A stretch of DNA of 64,000 nt from Paraburkholderia tropica (lineage in GTDB: Bacteria; Pseudomonadota; Gammaproteobacteria; Burkholderiales; Burkholderiaceae). Under the pieces are notes generated by a model that was given only the letters and a program-made list of their open reading frames with translations, was not told the origin of the DNA and did not search any database. Of this stretch, positions 35,323-44,627 are shown piece after piece. The position numbers and the translations under genes are program-made. The DNA lies in the NCBI RefSeq assembly GCF_914484835.1, contig NZ_CAJZAR010000043.1, forward strand, positions 124,001 through 188,000. Reading direction: 5' to 3'. Within the stretch, counting starts at the first letter, position 1. Every line of letters begins with the position of its first letter.

Positions 35323-37175
35323 TGACGCGTGATTTCCTGGCCCCCGGCGCCAAGCGGTTTTTCGTTTTGCTACTGAATACGGCAGCAATATTCGCTTTCG
35401 TGAATGCCCGCGCCGATGCGCAGACACCGCCGCCTGGCGCTGTGCCCGCAGCGGCCCCCGTTTTGCCCCCTCCGGTTCGTCCGGTTCAGGATCCGGGCCT
35501 GCAACTGATCGACCAGCAGCGTGCCGCAGCGCGACAGCAGCAGATCGGGCAGGCGCCTGCGGACGTCAGTGTGGTGACACCTGAGAGCATGAGTGCGCTG
35601 GACATCCCGCTGGATACGCCTGTCGACCAGATTGTCGAGACCGGACCGACATTTCGCATTGATCGAATCGCGCTCACGGGACCCAAAGGCTCGCCGGTTG
35701 CCAGAACAGCCGTATCTCACGCCACCCTCGAGTCGATCATAGCCGCATTTGCGGGGCGTGAACTGGGCTCGCGACGCGTGAACGTTCTTCTGAGACGTCT
35801 CACGAACGCTTACGTGTCGGCGGGTTACGTCACCACGCGGGCACTGCTCGGAGCGCAGAATCTCAGCTCCGGCACGCTTGAGGTCACCATCGCGGTTGGG
35901 CGTATTGACGCGTTCACGGTCAACGGCAGGCCGGTTCACCGGCTCGCGACGAACGAGACCTCCGCCGGAGGTGGGTGGCTGACCGACAGCGGATACGAGT
36001 CGGCATTTCCGGTCGGCGCGGGCGATCCGCTGCGCCTGTCCGATATCGATCAGGGGGTTGCGCAGATCAACCGCATGCGCCGCAATCAGGCCAGCGTCCA
36101 GATTCTGCCGGGGCAGGCCGCGGGCGACTCGGTGATTGCGATCAGCAATCCGGCAGGCGAGCGCGTTTATGGCACGCTTGGCGTTGACAACTACGGCGCC
36201 CAGTCGACCGGCGTAACGCGCTACCGCGCTGGTCTGGAGATGGACAACCTGATCGGCCTGCAGGAGGTGATGAGCCTGAACTACATCGACAGCCTTGAGA
36301 GCAACGCGCTGGTCGGCTCGTTCGCGCTGCCCTGGGGGCGCAACACCTTCAGCTATACCCTCTCGGATTCTGAATACCAGCAGCTGATCGGCACGACGGC
36401 CCTGATGTATGGTCGCACGCTCAGTCATATTTTCGGCTGGAACTATCAGGTCATACGCTCGGTATCCGACCTCGCCGCCGTGGACGCCACGCTGTCGTGG
36501 CTTCGCACGGACCGTGAGGTCAATGACATTGATCTCGATCCCCAGCGCCTGGCGGTGCTGCGTGTTGGCGGCAACTGGCTCCACAGGTTTTTGCTTAACG
36601 ACGCGCAGGGCAACGTGACGCTGGATGCCGGTATTTCGCAGGGGTTGCCGTGGCTGGAAGCCGATCACGACGCAGCGGGGATTTCGCGTGACGATGCGCA
36701 TGCCCAGTTCACAAAAGTCGACATGACGGCGACCTATACCGTGCCGTTACCGAAGCTGGGTGGCCAGGCGTTTGCCTGGCGTGGTGCGGTGGGCGGGCAG
36801 TACGCGAACGTGGCTTTATACGGCACCGCGCAGCTTTACCTGGGCGGGATGGACACGATTCGCGGTTTCAGGTCCGGCGATCTCGCAGGCGACCGGGGAC
36901 TGTACTCACGCAACGAACTCGCGTGGGTGAACGTGCCGGCGTGGCACGACGCGCGCATCGAGCCCTATCTGTTTTTTGACGCCGGCAAGGCAGGCCTGGT
37001 GGCAGTGGGGGGCTTCCCTGCGCTGGCTGGAACGGGCGCCGGCTTGCGTGCGCAATGGCAATGGCACGGGCACCAGCTCTCGGGCGAAGGCCTGGTCGGG
37101 CGTCAGATTTGCCGTCCGGCGGAAATCGGGCCACGCGCCACGCTCGTGCTCGGCACGATCAATCTCGCATTCTGA
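35322..37175 (+). CDS. TpsB/ShlB/FhaC-type outer-membrane transporter
   Basis: The protein is 617 aa from ATG 35322. It has a signal peptide, a Pro-rich linker and a polypeptide-transport-associated (POTRA) part (FRIDRIALTGPKGSPV, RVNVLLRRLTNAYVSAGYVT, ALLGAQNLSSGTLEVTIAVG). A 16-stranded barrel follows, with the conserved RGFRSGDLAGDRGLYSRNEL loop and a C-terminal strand ending in Phe (LVLGTINLAF). It should recognise the TPS domains of one or both exoproteins and move them across the outer membrane. It is the only TpsB in the window, so sharing is likely. The spacing to the next gene is 34 bp. Confidence 0.92.
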   Translation: MTRDFLAPGAKRFFVLLLNTAAIFAFVNARADAQTPPPGAVPAAAPVLPPPVRPVQDPGLQLIDQQRAAARQQQIGQAPADVSVVTPESMSALDIPLDTPVDQIVETGPTFRIDRIALTGPKGSPVARTAVSHATLESIIAAFAGRELGSRRVNVLLRRLTNAYVSAGYVTTRALLGAQNLSSGTLEVTIAVGRIDAFTVNGRPVHRLATNETSAGGGWLTDSGYESAFPVGAGDPLRLSDIDQGVAQINRMRRNQASVQILPGQAAGDSVIAISNPAGERVYGTLGVDNYGAQSTGVTRYRAGLEMDNLIGLQEVMSLNYIDSLESNALVGSFALPWGRNTFSYTLSDSEYQQLIGTTALMYGRTLSHIFGWNYQVIRSVSDLAAVDATLSWLRTDREVNDIDLDPQRLAVLRVGGNWLHRFLLNDAQGNVTLDAGISQGLPWLEADHDAAGISRDDAHAQFTKVDMTATYTVPLPKLGGQAFAWRGAVGGQYANVALYGTAQLYLGGMDTIRGFRSGDLAGDRGLYSRNELAWVNVPAWHDARIEPYLFFDAGKAGLVAVGGFPALAGTGAGLRAQWQWHGHQLSGEGLVGRQICRPAEIGPRATLVLGTINLAF

Positions 37176-37209
37176 TTCCTCACGAAAGATATCCCACAGG
37201 AGGTTACCT

Positions 37210-38106
37210 TTGTCGAAACTCGATACGGCGATTCGTGCCGCATGCATGACCGCTTTCGCATCCGTCGCCGCAGTAATGCTGGTGCCGGTCATAGCTCTGG
37301 CTGCAGACTCTCCGACGGCGGCCGGGCCGCTGCCATCAGGGGCTGTCGCGGTCGTCAACGGCGTCAATGTCACGCAGGTACAACTCGACGATGCCGTCAG
37401 GCTGGCTGCGGAGCTGGGTCATCAGAGCGATACGCCGCAGTTGCGTCTGGCGCTCAAGCAGCAGCTCATTGCGCGCGAGCTGTTCCGGCAGAATGCTGAA
37501 AAGGCTGGCTACGGTACGAAGCCAGAGGTATCGCAAGCCATGGAGGCAGCGAAGGCGAACGCAGAAGCGCAGTTGTACCTGAAGGACAACGTCCACCCGG
37601 AGCCGGTCACCGACGCGCAGGTGAAGGCGCGCTACGACGAACTTGTCGCGACGCTTGGCAAGGAGGAATACAAACCGCGCATCATCGTGGTTCCTGATGC
37701 GGCAACTGCGACGATCGTGCTCGCACAACTGAAGTCCGGCCAGGCTTTCGAGGCCCTCGCCCGTGAGTACAGCAAAGCCCCCGGCGCAGCGGCGGGTGGT
37801 GAGCTGCCGTGGGTGAGCTTCAAGGTTCCCGCTGAAGAAGGCCGCACGCAGGGTTTGCCGATTGCTCTCGCGAAGACGATTGCCATGCTGCCGGTGGGTG
37901 GCGTGACGTCGGAGCCTGTGATACTGGGCAGCGACAGCAAGGGGCCGGTCGCGATCGCGAAACTTGACGCAAAGCGGCCGACGCAGGTGCCGGCGTTCGA
38001 TCAGGCTAAGGATACGATCCGTCGTCAGCTGCAGGCACTTGCACTGGAGAAGGCCGCGGCGCAGTTCACGACGGGGCTGATGAAAGGCGCCACGATCCAG
38101 CAGTAA
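37210..38106 (+). CDS. Parvulin-type peptidyl-prolyl isomerase, exported
   Basis: The protein is 298 aa from TTG 37210, with AGGAGG six bases upstream. A longer frame back to 36976 overlaps tpsB and is rejected. It has a signal peptide (FASVAAVMLVPVIALAA), a SurA-like N-terminal chaperone region (VAVVNGVNVTQVQLDDAVRL, LRLALKQQLIARELFRQNAE) and a parvulin domain (AFEALAREYSKAPGAAAGGE, then a tail KDTIRRQLQALALEKAAAQF). It lies in the TPS operon and should act in the periplasm as a chaperone for the exoproteins before TpsB. This is inference from position; parvulin genes next to TPS pairs are known in Burkholderia relatives. Confidence 0.87.
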   Translation: MSKLDTAIRAACMTAFASVAAVMLVPVIALAADSPTAAGPLPSGAVAVVNGVNVTQVQLDDAVRLAAELGHQSDTPQLRLALKQQLIARELFRQNAEKAGYGTKPEVSQAMEAAKANAEAQLYLKDNVHPEPVTDAQVKARYDELVATLGKEEYKPRIIVVPDAATATIVLAQLKSGQAFEALAREYSKAPGAAAGGELPWVSFKVPAEEGRTQGLPIALAKTIAMLPVGGVTSEPVILGSDSKGPVAIAKLDAKRPTQVPAFDQAKDTIRRQLQALALEKAAAQFTTGLMKGATIQQ

Positions 38107-38471
38107 AATTGAGACTTGCGGTGGGCCATGAACGGCAGACGCAAGACAGAATGTGCTCAATGGACATGGCGCCAGCGTTGTGTGGGCGAGGCACGGTGAC
38201 GGACGACGGGCGAGATGCGCGCGATCGACGCGAAGCGCGGTGGCGCATGCCTGTTGCGGGCGTATGTGGACAAGGACAGGCCGCTGGCGCGGGAATACCA
38301 TCACGGCCATGTCTGGAAGGCACCGGCGGAGACAGATGAAGCACGGCGCTCACTGGTTCCGGGCATGTGCAATTCCTCATGGTATCCACGCTAAAAGCCG
38401 CTGGAAGTGTCAGCGTTACGAGACAACCGGCAGACTTTCGTTCTGAACCAATGTTCCGGTTTCGAGATTGA
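38107..38471. other. Intergenic region, no supported gene
   Basis: These 365 bases separate the TPS operon from the convergent small genes. Short open frames here lack ribosome sites and recognisable sequence. Confidence 0.6.
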
Positions 38472-38891
38472 TCAGGATTCCAGATTATTGGCAGCCGCAG
38501 AGCGTTGCTGTAGAAGTCCACGCATGATCGCGTAGACGGCTGGCAGCGGATCGTCGTCACGCTGCCAGTCGACTTCCGCATCAATATCGGCGCCCGCAAA
38601 CCGGCTGTCGGCAAGCCGGGCGAAGCCATCACGCACCGCCTCCGGATGCCGCGCCTGAAAACCGGGATCGGCGAAGGCCTGTTCCTCGATCACGAGCAGC
38701 ACACGCCATGTCGGAGCTTGAGCAGGGTAGCCCGGCATGGCTCGTGGGCGGAATATCGTGCGTTGCGCGAGCATGTTGACGAGGCGCTGCAGGTCCAGCG
38801 CGGCACGCAGGATGGCCCCGTTGGAACGATCAGTATCGGCCGCAAGTTCGTCGTCATGGGTTCGCGCGTCGGCGTCAGGGAAAGTGAACAT
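38472..38891 (-). CDS. Hypothetical protein
   Basis: This is a 139-aa soluble, acidic protein from ATG 38891, 18 bp after the stop of the gene at 38910-39215; the two form a small operon. Its features are an N-terminal Asp-rich part (DADARTHDDELAADTDRS), a middle part with TWRVLLVIEEQAFADPGFQA and a helical C-terminus (PAVYAIMRGLLQQRS). No family is recognised and no membrane segment is visible. GC-rich third positions support it as real coding sequence. Confidence 0.55.
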   Translation of the reverse strand: MFTFPDADARTHDDELAADTDRSNGAILRAALDLQRLVNMLAQRTIFRPRAMPGYPAQAPTWRVLLVIEEQAFADPGFQARHPEAVRDGFARLADSRFAGADIDAEVDWQRDDDPLPAVYAIMRGLLQQRSAAANNLES

Positions 38892-38909
38892 GGCTGATCA
38901 GGACGGAAG

Positions 38910-39215
38910 TTAACGGACCGCCTTGTGCATTGAAGCCGGATGCTGCGCAAGGACCTCGCGTATCCGGGCGAGGTACTGCTCGGCAACCGGGTTGTCGGCG
39001 ACGATCTGGGGTGCACGGCGGGGAGCAGGAGGACGCACGCCAAGATAGCGGCATACGGCCGAAAGGTAAGGCTTGGACCCGATACCGCCATGCTGTTCGC
39101 GCTGCGCGATCAGCCGGCGGGCAGCGTCACACAGGCGGGCGTCACCAACATGCCTGCGCAGCCAGGCGAGGGTTTGCCGATCGTTGTCGTTGAGGATTCG
39201 AACCAGGTGCTCCAT
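38910..39215 (-). CDS. Hypothetical plasmid-type protein
   Basis: The protein is 101 aa from ATG 39215 (MEHLVRILNDNDRQTLAWLR); a longer frame to 39275 has a poor start. It is helical and basic, with no membrane segment. RLIAQREQHGGIGSKPYLSA and a Pro/Arg-rich hinge (RPPAPRRAPQ) precede a C-terminal helix (EQYLARIREVLAQHP). The size and charge would fit a DNA-binding accessory protein of a plasmid, but no motif proves this. It is first in a two-gene minus-strand operon. Confidence 0.55.
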   Translation of the reverse strand: MEHLVRILNDNDRQTLAWLRRHVGDARLCDAARRLIAQREQHGGIGSKPYLSAVCRYLGVRPPAPRRAPQIVADNPVAEQYLARIREVLAQHPASMHKAVR

Positions 39216-39526
39216 GATTGCTCCTGCCTGTATATCCATACATGTAAATATATACAGTCTTCTCAGTAGAAGCAAGGGTGGAGCTCGGCCCGTGCAGCAC
39301 GGGATTCGTTGTGCCGCTTCTCGTTCAGTGGCACGCGTTTTCCGGCAGGGCGTGGAACTAGAGCGACGAGGGGGAGACGTTGCACACGCCGCCCTCGAAT
39401 GGCGGGACGACAGGCGTCGCTCGCGTCAACAATTGCGCAGCCGGACCGTCCGATACGCGGGCCCGGCACCAACGGGGTGGCGCTTAGAAGCCGCGGCCAG
39501 TCTCTGGCGCTGCCGGCCAACTTCCG

Positions 39527-39805
39527 GTGTCGACCCACAACAGACAGTCGATCCACGTGAAAGCGGACGCTCACACGAGCGTTGCCATCACAACGAATCT
39601 GGACTTCGCCGAATGGTCCAGTGTATTCGGCGACGCGAAGATGACGACGGCGTTGCTGGACCGGCTGACGCACCACTGCCACATCGTGGAGACCGGCAAC
39701 GAAAGCTATCGATTCCGGCACAGCAGCGCCAGTGCAAAGAAACGCATCCGCACACGTGAAGCGGCGCGCAGAGGCGACAGCGCGAGCGCTGCCGAGTCAG
39801 CCTGA
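39527..39805 (+). pseudogene. IS21-family istB remnant (C-terminal part only)
   Basis: Residues about 20-70 of the frame match the end of IstB helper ATPases ([40 protein letters not shown]). The Walker A and B parts that should precede it are absent from the upstream DNA. After YRFRHSSA the frame runs into a basic tail. This is a broken insertion-sequence end, not a working gene. Confidence 0.75.
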
Positions 39806-39909
39806 CGTCGTTTGCCAGCGCAACGCATCCTCATGCGCAGGAGGACGACGACCCCGGAAACCCATACACATATCCACAACCGGTCCGGCTATAGACCGGT
39901 CTCCACCCC

Positions 39910-39956
39910 GGCTCAAAATCCAATCGGCCCGGTGGCTCAAAATTCCGTCGGCGCGG
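39910..39956. repeat. Tandem repeat, probable right end of the IS21 remnant
   Basis: Two 23-bp units at 39910-39932 and 39934-39956 share GGCTCAAAAT and TCGGC, with 24-bp spacing. IS21 ends carry such repeated transposase sites. They lie 105 bp after the istB remnant. Confidence 0.5.
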
Positions 39957-39960
39957 ACAC

Positions 39961-40640
39961 TCCCCAGAGATCACAGTGAACCGAAACTTGAGGTTCCTTC
40001 TTTGACAGCGATCAATGCCGATCCTCAATTCGAGGCGCGGGAAATTGCTTCAGAGGACTTCGACGCCATTGTTTGAGCCTGCCCCGATAGCGCGGCATAT
40101 ACGCTCTCAGCCGCTCGAAAGCCGGCCCGGGTGGCCCGTGCCGCAAATGACGGGCTTCCTCCGTGGGCGCAGTGTCTCACATATTGGGGAAACTCCCGAG
40201 CAAGGCGATCGCCCGTCGCAGCTTTGGTAACGTTAGAATGTATGCTCTAAATTGATCGGCTGCCTTGGCTAGCAATGTCTGCGCTCGCAAGCCGGGTGAT
40301 CAGTGCGTGCGGCGTGCCCGTTGCTTATCCCGGCAGGCTTTCATAACTAGCACGACTGAGCAACGCACTAATTTGCTGACTCTGCTGCCACCGCAACTGC
40401 TTTTCGTCCACCGCGGATCGTATGGGCACCGGAACTCGCGCGGCTGAACCTGTCTATTCCTGTTTGAGCCCAGCTGGAGCAATTCACGGCGGTCAGAGCG
40501 GGGGGGCGTAGCACGTCACCTGGGAAATCTGTTTGCTCGTTTTTTACACGCATCTGGATAAATAAGCGGAGCACTTGCGGCTCGACAGTGAGAAAGGCGC
40601 GCGGGCGCATCTCTCCGTGTTACGGAATTCCTCAAGGAGG
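39961..40640. other. Intergenic region, no supported gene
   Basis: No open frame here has a plausible start with recognisable sequence. The region lies between the IS21 remnant and the small gene at 40648 and probably holds its promoter. Confidence 0.5.
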
Positions 40641-40647
40641 AAACAGT

Positions 40648-40842
40648 ATGCTGAGCCCCCACGAAATTGCCACGTTGATGCTGGTGAAGGACGCCCCTGA
40701 TCGCGTGGAGGCGGCGCGCATCGAGCTCGGCGCGCTTCACGATCTCCAGTTGATCGAGATTGGCTCGCCTGCCGGTTTGCCCTTTGCGTGCGTAACACCG
40801 CGCGGCGATGCGCTGTTGAGGGCGATCGCACGGGTGCGTTGA
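40648..40842 (+). CDS. Small conserved protein, MLSPHE family, copy 1
   Basis: The protein is 64 aa from ATG 40648, with a strong AAGGAGG site. A second copy lies at 51860. Shared features are MLSPHEIATLMLVKDAPDRV against MLSPHELSTLMLVNEAPQQL, and a C-terminal LTPQGD/VTPRGD motif followed by a helix. The pattern (helix, turn, then a TPxGxxLLxAI end) resembles a small winged-helix fold. No function is known to me. Both copies sit among stress and storage genes. Confidence 0.72.
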   Translation: MLSPHEIATLMLVKDAPDRVEAARIELGALHDLQLIEIGSPAGLPFACVTPRGDALLRAIARVR

Positions 40843-41944
40843 CCACGGCTATTCGCGGCGGACTCCTACGCACGCGGATCATGTTTGTGTATCGGGCTGC
40901 CTCTTGCGATGGGCAGGTCTCCTCTGCTGCTCGATCTGGACGATCATGGATGGTGGCGATACCGTGGTTGCCTGAACTGAAATCCAGCACGCCACGTCCG
41001 CACATGTCCTGGCCGGCCACCGAGCGCACGTCGAGCCCGCGCGAAGACGCTTGAGTGAACGGTTGCTGTGTGACGGCCCAACGTGGAGGTCCAGGCCGGT
41101 ATTGACGCCTGAAATAAAACTGCAGCGCGCCGGCCTCGGAGCTTCAATGATCTGCTCGTGCGACCGCACATGTGACGTCGCTTCGGCGTCACCCCACTTC
41201 AGGAAGATGTGGTGTTGCTGGTTACCACTGCGCAAGAAGTGTGCAGGGCGCTCGACTATGACCGGTCCGACCCACTGTCCGCGAAATGCCGAAGTCCGCT
41301 GGGTAACGGCCCCCATTGTTGGCTCGTGAGAAAGCGCGGAATCAAATACGCATCAGAGCAAACGGGCGAAAGACGTAAGAAAAAAACCACCCCATCTGCC
41401 CGATGTGCGGCGGTGAGTTCACACGCCGGCGCCCGGGCGCCGATGATTGCGAGAGTGTCGGGACTGCAATCAGCCGACAAAGTACCAACTTCAAATACTT
41501 TCGCCTACCTTTGCAAACGTTCCCCCACTGCAGTCGGCGAGAGCCAGCTCGAAATAAGTAGCCGGTGGCACGTCCTTCGCGTCGTCAGTGCACCAACTGA
41601 TTGAGCAAAGGAATGTGATTGAAGAACACCTTCTGAAACCTAAAAGAGGCTGCGTGAGTGGAGCGATGCGTACCACTCATGACTCACGAGGGTTCTGCTA
41701 GCCGTGCCTCCACGGATACGTGTCCGTAGCGCGAATTTGCACGAAATAAGGCGGTCTACGCGGCGTTGGCGAATCTCGTCCCGCGTCGCCTGGTTCTCTC
41801 ACACGCACCAACGGGTGCCGGGTGATTTGATATGCACGAATTTCCTGCGATCCAGGCCCGGCGTATGCTTACCCCCATATATCGCGCGACGGTCGAAACG
41901 GAAGTTGCCGACTCCGGCCACGCAAGCTCGGAGGCAAGGATGCA
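40843..41944. other. Long intergenic region without supported genes
   Basis: In 1.1 kb, the open frames (for example 40879-41316 minus and 41209-41604 plus) lack good starts and show no family resemblance, and GC is moderate. This probably is decayed DNA. The last 100 bases should hold the promoter of the BrkB gene. Confidence 0.5.
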
Positions 41945-42859
41945 ATGTTGAGCGGCTACCATCAAGCGGGCGGTCGCGCTTTCCGCTTCGTTCTGGCGCA
42001 TCCGCTCCGATTCCTGTTACTCACCTGCAGGGGTTTCCGGCGTAACCAGGGGTTTCTACTTGCGGGCGCAATCGCGTACTACGCGCTGTTGTCGGTCGTG
42101 CCGCTTTTGATACTGGCCGTGATTGCGCTCAGCCATATCGTTCGCGAGCAGTTGCTGCTCGATACTCTCGCGCATCTGCTCAGATGGCTGATCCCCGGGC
42201 AATCCGAAGCCATCGTATCCGAGCTGGCGAATTTTCTCCTGCATCGCAATGTCGTTGGATGGTTTCTGGTTGCCACGATGATTTTCTTCAGCTCGCTCGC
42301 GTTCACTGGACTGGAGAACGCGTTGTCGATCATCTTCGTGCACCGGGTCGCGATCCGACGCAGACACTTTCTCCTGTCGGCGATCGTGCCGTATCTTTTT
42401 AGCCTGTCTCTCGGTATTGGCGTGCTAATGGTGACTTTAGTTTCGAGCAGCCTGCACGCCGTGGCGCAGGACAGCATCGTCCTGTTCGGTCATTCATTTC
42501 CTTTAACGGATGCGACTCGCGTTGTTCTTTATTTATGTGGTTTTTCAGGCGAGGTTTTGGTCCTGGCAGCCATATACCTGGTCATACCGTCGACGCGAAC
42601 TACGTTACGCCATGCATTCGTGGGGGCGCTCGTCGCCGGCGGATTGTGGGAGATCACGCGGCGCATATTGGTCTGGTATTTCGCGACGCTTTCTCAGGTG
42701 AGCGTGGTCTACGGATCACTTGCGACTGCCATCGTCGTGCTGTTTAGCCTCGAAGCGCTGGCGACGCTTATGTTGTTTGGCGCCCAACTGATCGCGGAGT
42801 ATGAGCGCCTTGAGCGGCCTGACGAAGGCATCGAAGAGCAGGCGCTTGATACCAGCTAG
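41945..42859 (+). CDS. YihY/BrkB-family inner-membrane protein
   Basis: The 304-aa protein has about six membrane segments (AGAIAYYALLSVVPLLILAV, GWFLVATMIFFSSLAF, LLSAIVPYLFSLSLGIGVLM, GEVLVLAAIYLVI, and the last near VVYGSLATAIVVLFSLEALA). The family signature AYYALLSVVPLL is clear. BrkB/YihY proteins are widespread inner-membrane proteins of unclear transport role; the link of the name to virulence is historical. The gene stands alone with its own AAGGA site. It is the normal length and intact. Confidence 0.9.
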   Translation: MLSGYHQAGGRAFRFVLAHPLRFLLLTCRGFRRNQGFLLAGAIAYYALLSVVPLLILAVIALSHIVREQLLLDTLAHLLRWLIPGQSEAIVSELANFLLHRNVVGWFLVATMIFFSSLAFTGLENALSIIFVHRVAIRRRHFLLSAIVPYLFSLSLGIGVLMVTLVSSSLHAVAQDSIVLFGHSFPLTDATRVVLYLCGFSGEVLVLAAIYLVIPSTRTTLRHAFVGALVAGGLWEITRRILVWYFATLSQVSVVYGSLATAIVVLFSLEALATLMLFGAQLIAEYERLERPDEGIEEQALDTS

Positions 42860-43006
42860 GTAGCGTGTGAACTGGATTCACGCTCGCATTCATCTGACCT
42901 CTGCTCGCAGAATTATCGCGACGATTTAGCCTTTTCCATTTGCTTCTCGGGTGTACTATTTGCCTCTCACTGGCCTGGAAAAACAACAGATGACGTGGAG
43001 GCAGCA

Positions 43007-43297
43007 ATGCTTATCAGCTTTCCGGCAGATCCCCTACCGCAGGTAAATCGAAGAGTCCTTAGCTTCTATGTGCTCGTCGATAGCGTCGATATAGTATGCG
43101 AAATTTCTTTTGAGGCACTCGAAGACCATTTTGGCGTGAACACGCGTTCCGGGCAATCGGTTGTCGACGCTTTCCATGCGCACCGTGAAGAGTTCGCGAG
43201 CCTCGTAGGGCATACCGTTTCGCACCGCCTTCATGGGCGTCGTTGTCAGATTTTCTCCCGTGATATTGTCTATGCGCGCGCCGAACGACACGCGTAG
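43007..43297 (+). CDS. DUF1488 family protein, intact copy
   Basis: The protein is 96 aa from ATG 43007, with GGAGG five bases upstream. The DUF1488 pattern is clear: MLISFPADPLPQVNRR, FYVLVDSVDIVCEISFEALE, DHFGVNTRSGQSVVDAFHAH and REEFASLVGHTVSHRLHGRR. The function is unknown; in Burkholderia these genes are common near stress genes. A second copy at 50409-50696 carries a stop codon. A downstream convergent gene ends at 43362. Confidence 0.85.
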   Translation: MLISFPADPLPQVNRRVLSFYVLVDSVDIVCEISFEALEDHFGVNTRSGQSVVDAFHAHREEFASLVGHTVSHRLHGRRCQIFSRDIVYARAERHA

Positions 43298-43361
43298 GTT
43301 GGGGCGTCAAGATGGGACCCGCCCTCAAGCGGGTGCAGCGACGGGTCCGATTTTCAGAGAA

Positions 43362-43841
43362 CTATAAATCGACCGGATTGTTGCTTCCCGTCAGGCCGGT
43401 ATCCTGGCGAGCCAGCGGATCGGCTGACCAGTATGGGCGGCGGCCGTAATAGTCGTGCAACTGGGTGCCCCAGGCGGCGTCGGCCATCGAGGGCCAATGG
43501 TCCTTGTCGAAGCCGGGGTCATCCTTGATACGCTGGGCAGTGATGTCCACACGGAAGCATTTTTCGGCTGTGTCGAGGGTCAAGGCGCTCCACGGGATGG
43601 CGTGTAACGTGTTACCCATGCCGAGAAAGCCGCCTTCAGAAAGGACCGCGTAGGCAATCCGGCCACCGCGGACATCGAGCATGATGTTGGAGATTTTGCC
43701 AACGTGTTCTCCGTCCGACGTAACGACCTTGTTTCCATCGAGGGTCGACGCATCCATGACTTCAGGACCCGGGCCTTCGCCGACGCCGCCACCTATGATT
43801 CGCGCGCCAGTGCGTTCTGATTGGGGATCTAGGGCAGTCAT
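43362..43841 (-). CDS. PRC-barrel domain protein
   Basis: The protein is 159 aa from ATG 43841, with GGAG seven bases upstream; GTG 43871 and ATG 43847 are alternatives. The PRC-barrel fold is seen in DASTLDGNKVVTSDGEHVGK, ISNIMLDVRGGRIAYAVLSE, GGFLGMGNTLHAIPWSALTL and FRVDITAQRI. Stand-alone PRC-barrel proteins in Burkholderia are often induced by stress, and the domain binds RNA or protein partners in other contexts. The C-terminus (HDYYGRRPYW) is typical of this subfamily. It has a single gene transcript with its own upstream region. Confidence 0.88.
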   Translation of the reverse strand: MTALDPQSERTGARIIGGGVGEGPGPEVMDASTLDGNKVVTSDGEHVGKISNIMLDVRGGRIAYAVLSEGGFLGMGNTLHAIPWSALTLDTAEKCFRVDITAQRIKDDPGFDKDHWPSMADAAWGTQLHDYYGRRPYWSADPLARQDTGLTGSNNPVDL

Positions 43842-43909
43842 TTCCATACTCCAGATTTGATGTTGAGACACTGCCCAAGCGCATTTTGTATGCCTTTATA
43901 GGCAATCGG

Positions 43910-44365
43910 TTAGAAGGTCCATTTCAACGGATGCCATCTTTGCGCAGCAAGAGCCTGGAACCGCGGAGCGATGCAGTTTCCCCTTCCTGACGATTCGCCG
44001 CGCTGCGTCAGTCTTGGTGCAGAAACCTGATCGACCACGGTCAGCAACTCAGCAAGCGCTACAGGCTTACGCAGAAAACGTGACCAGTATCGATGCGGCT
44101 CATTCGGCTCGGGCGCCGCTGACATCAGCGCAACTGGCAATTCTGCAAGTAGCGGATGGGCTCGCAATATCCTGCAAAACTCCACGCCATCGATGCCGGG
44201 CATTTCGCAGTCGGTGATCACGCACTGAATGGCCATCTGGCGGATCACCGACAAGGCGGAGGCCGCACTCGACGCCATGGTCACAGTGTGGCCGCGATGC
44301 ACCAGTTCCAGCGCAAGAGGCAGGATACTGTCTGGGTCGTCGTCAACAAGGAGAATACATGTCAT
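43910..44365 (-). CDS. Single-domain response regulator (REC)
   Basis: The protein is 151 aa from ATG 44365. The receiver domain is complete: acidic pair in LVDDDPD, phospho-acceptor Asp52 in VITDCEMPGIDG, Ser in ALMSAAPEP and Lys in RFLRKPVALAELL. No output domain follows; the last 30 residues are unstructured (QRGESSGRGNCIAPR). It diverges from the hybrid kinase at 44628, the likely phosphodonor. Stand-alone receivers usually act by protein contact or phosphotransfer. The 262 bp between the two genes should hold both promoters. Confidence 0.85.
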   Translation of the reverse strand: MTCILLVDDDPDSILPLALELVHRGHTVTMASSAASALSVIRQMAIQCVITDCEMPGIDGVEFCRILRAHPLLAELPVALMSAAPEPNEPHRYWSRFLRKPVALAELLTVVDQVSAPRLTQRGESSGRGNCIAPRFQALAAQRWHPLKWTF

Positions 44366-44627
44366 GTGCCTCACCGATTCGCGACAGGCGACCGCTCATG
44401 CCAGGCTGGCAGCATGTTGCTTCGCGGCAACCACGAGAGCACCAGAATGACTGCAGTGCTGACAGGCCACGCGGGCCCGCTGACTGGTACGCAACGGCCA
44501 TGCCGCTTCCCGGTACAAAGCCGACTTGTCCTCGGCAGCGTGGTCTAGCATTAACGGAAGAGATGCCACTCCCCGTGGCTGGCCGTCCGCCCGAACCTTC
44601 CGACGAACCTGATCCGTTGCCACATTC

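Noticed and set aside
35370..36701. 443-codon minus-strand frame
   Set aside because: It is opposite the TpsB transporter, which has clear POTRA and barrel motifs.
40879..41316. 145-codon minus-strand frame
   Set aside because: No recognisable motif, poor start, and decayed surroundings.
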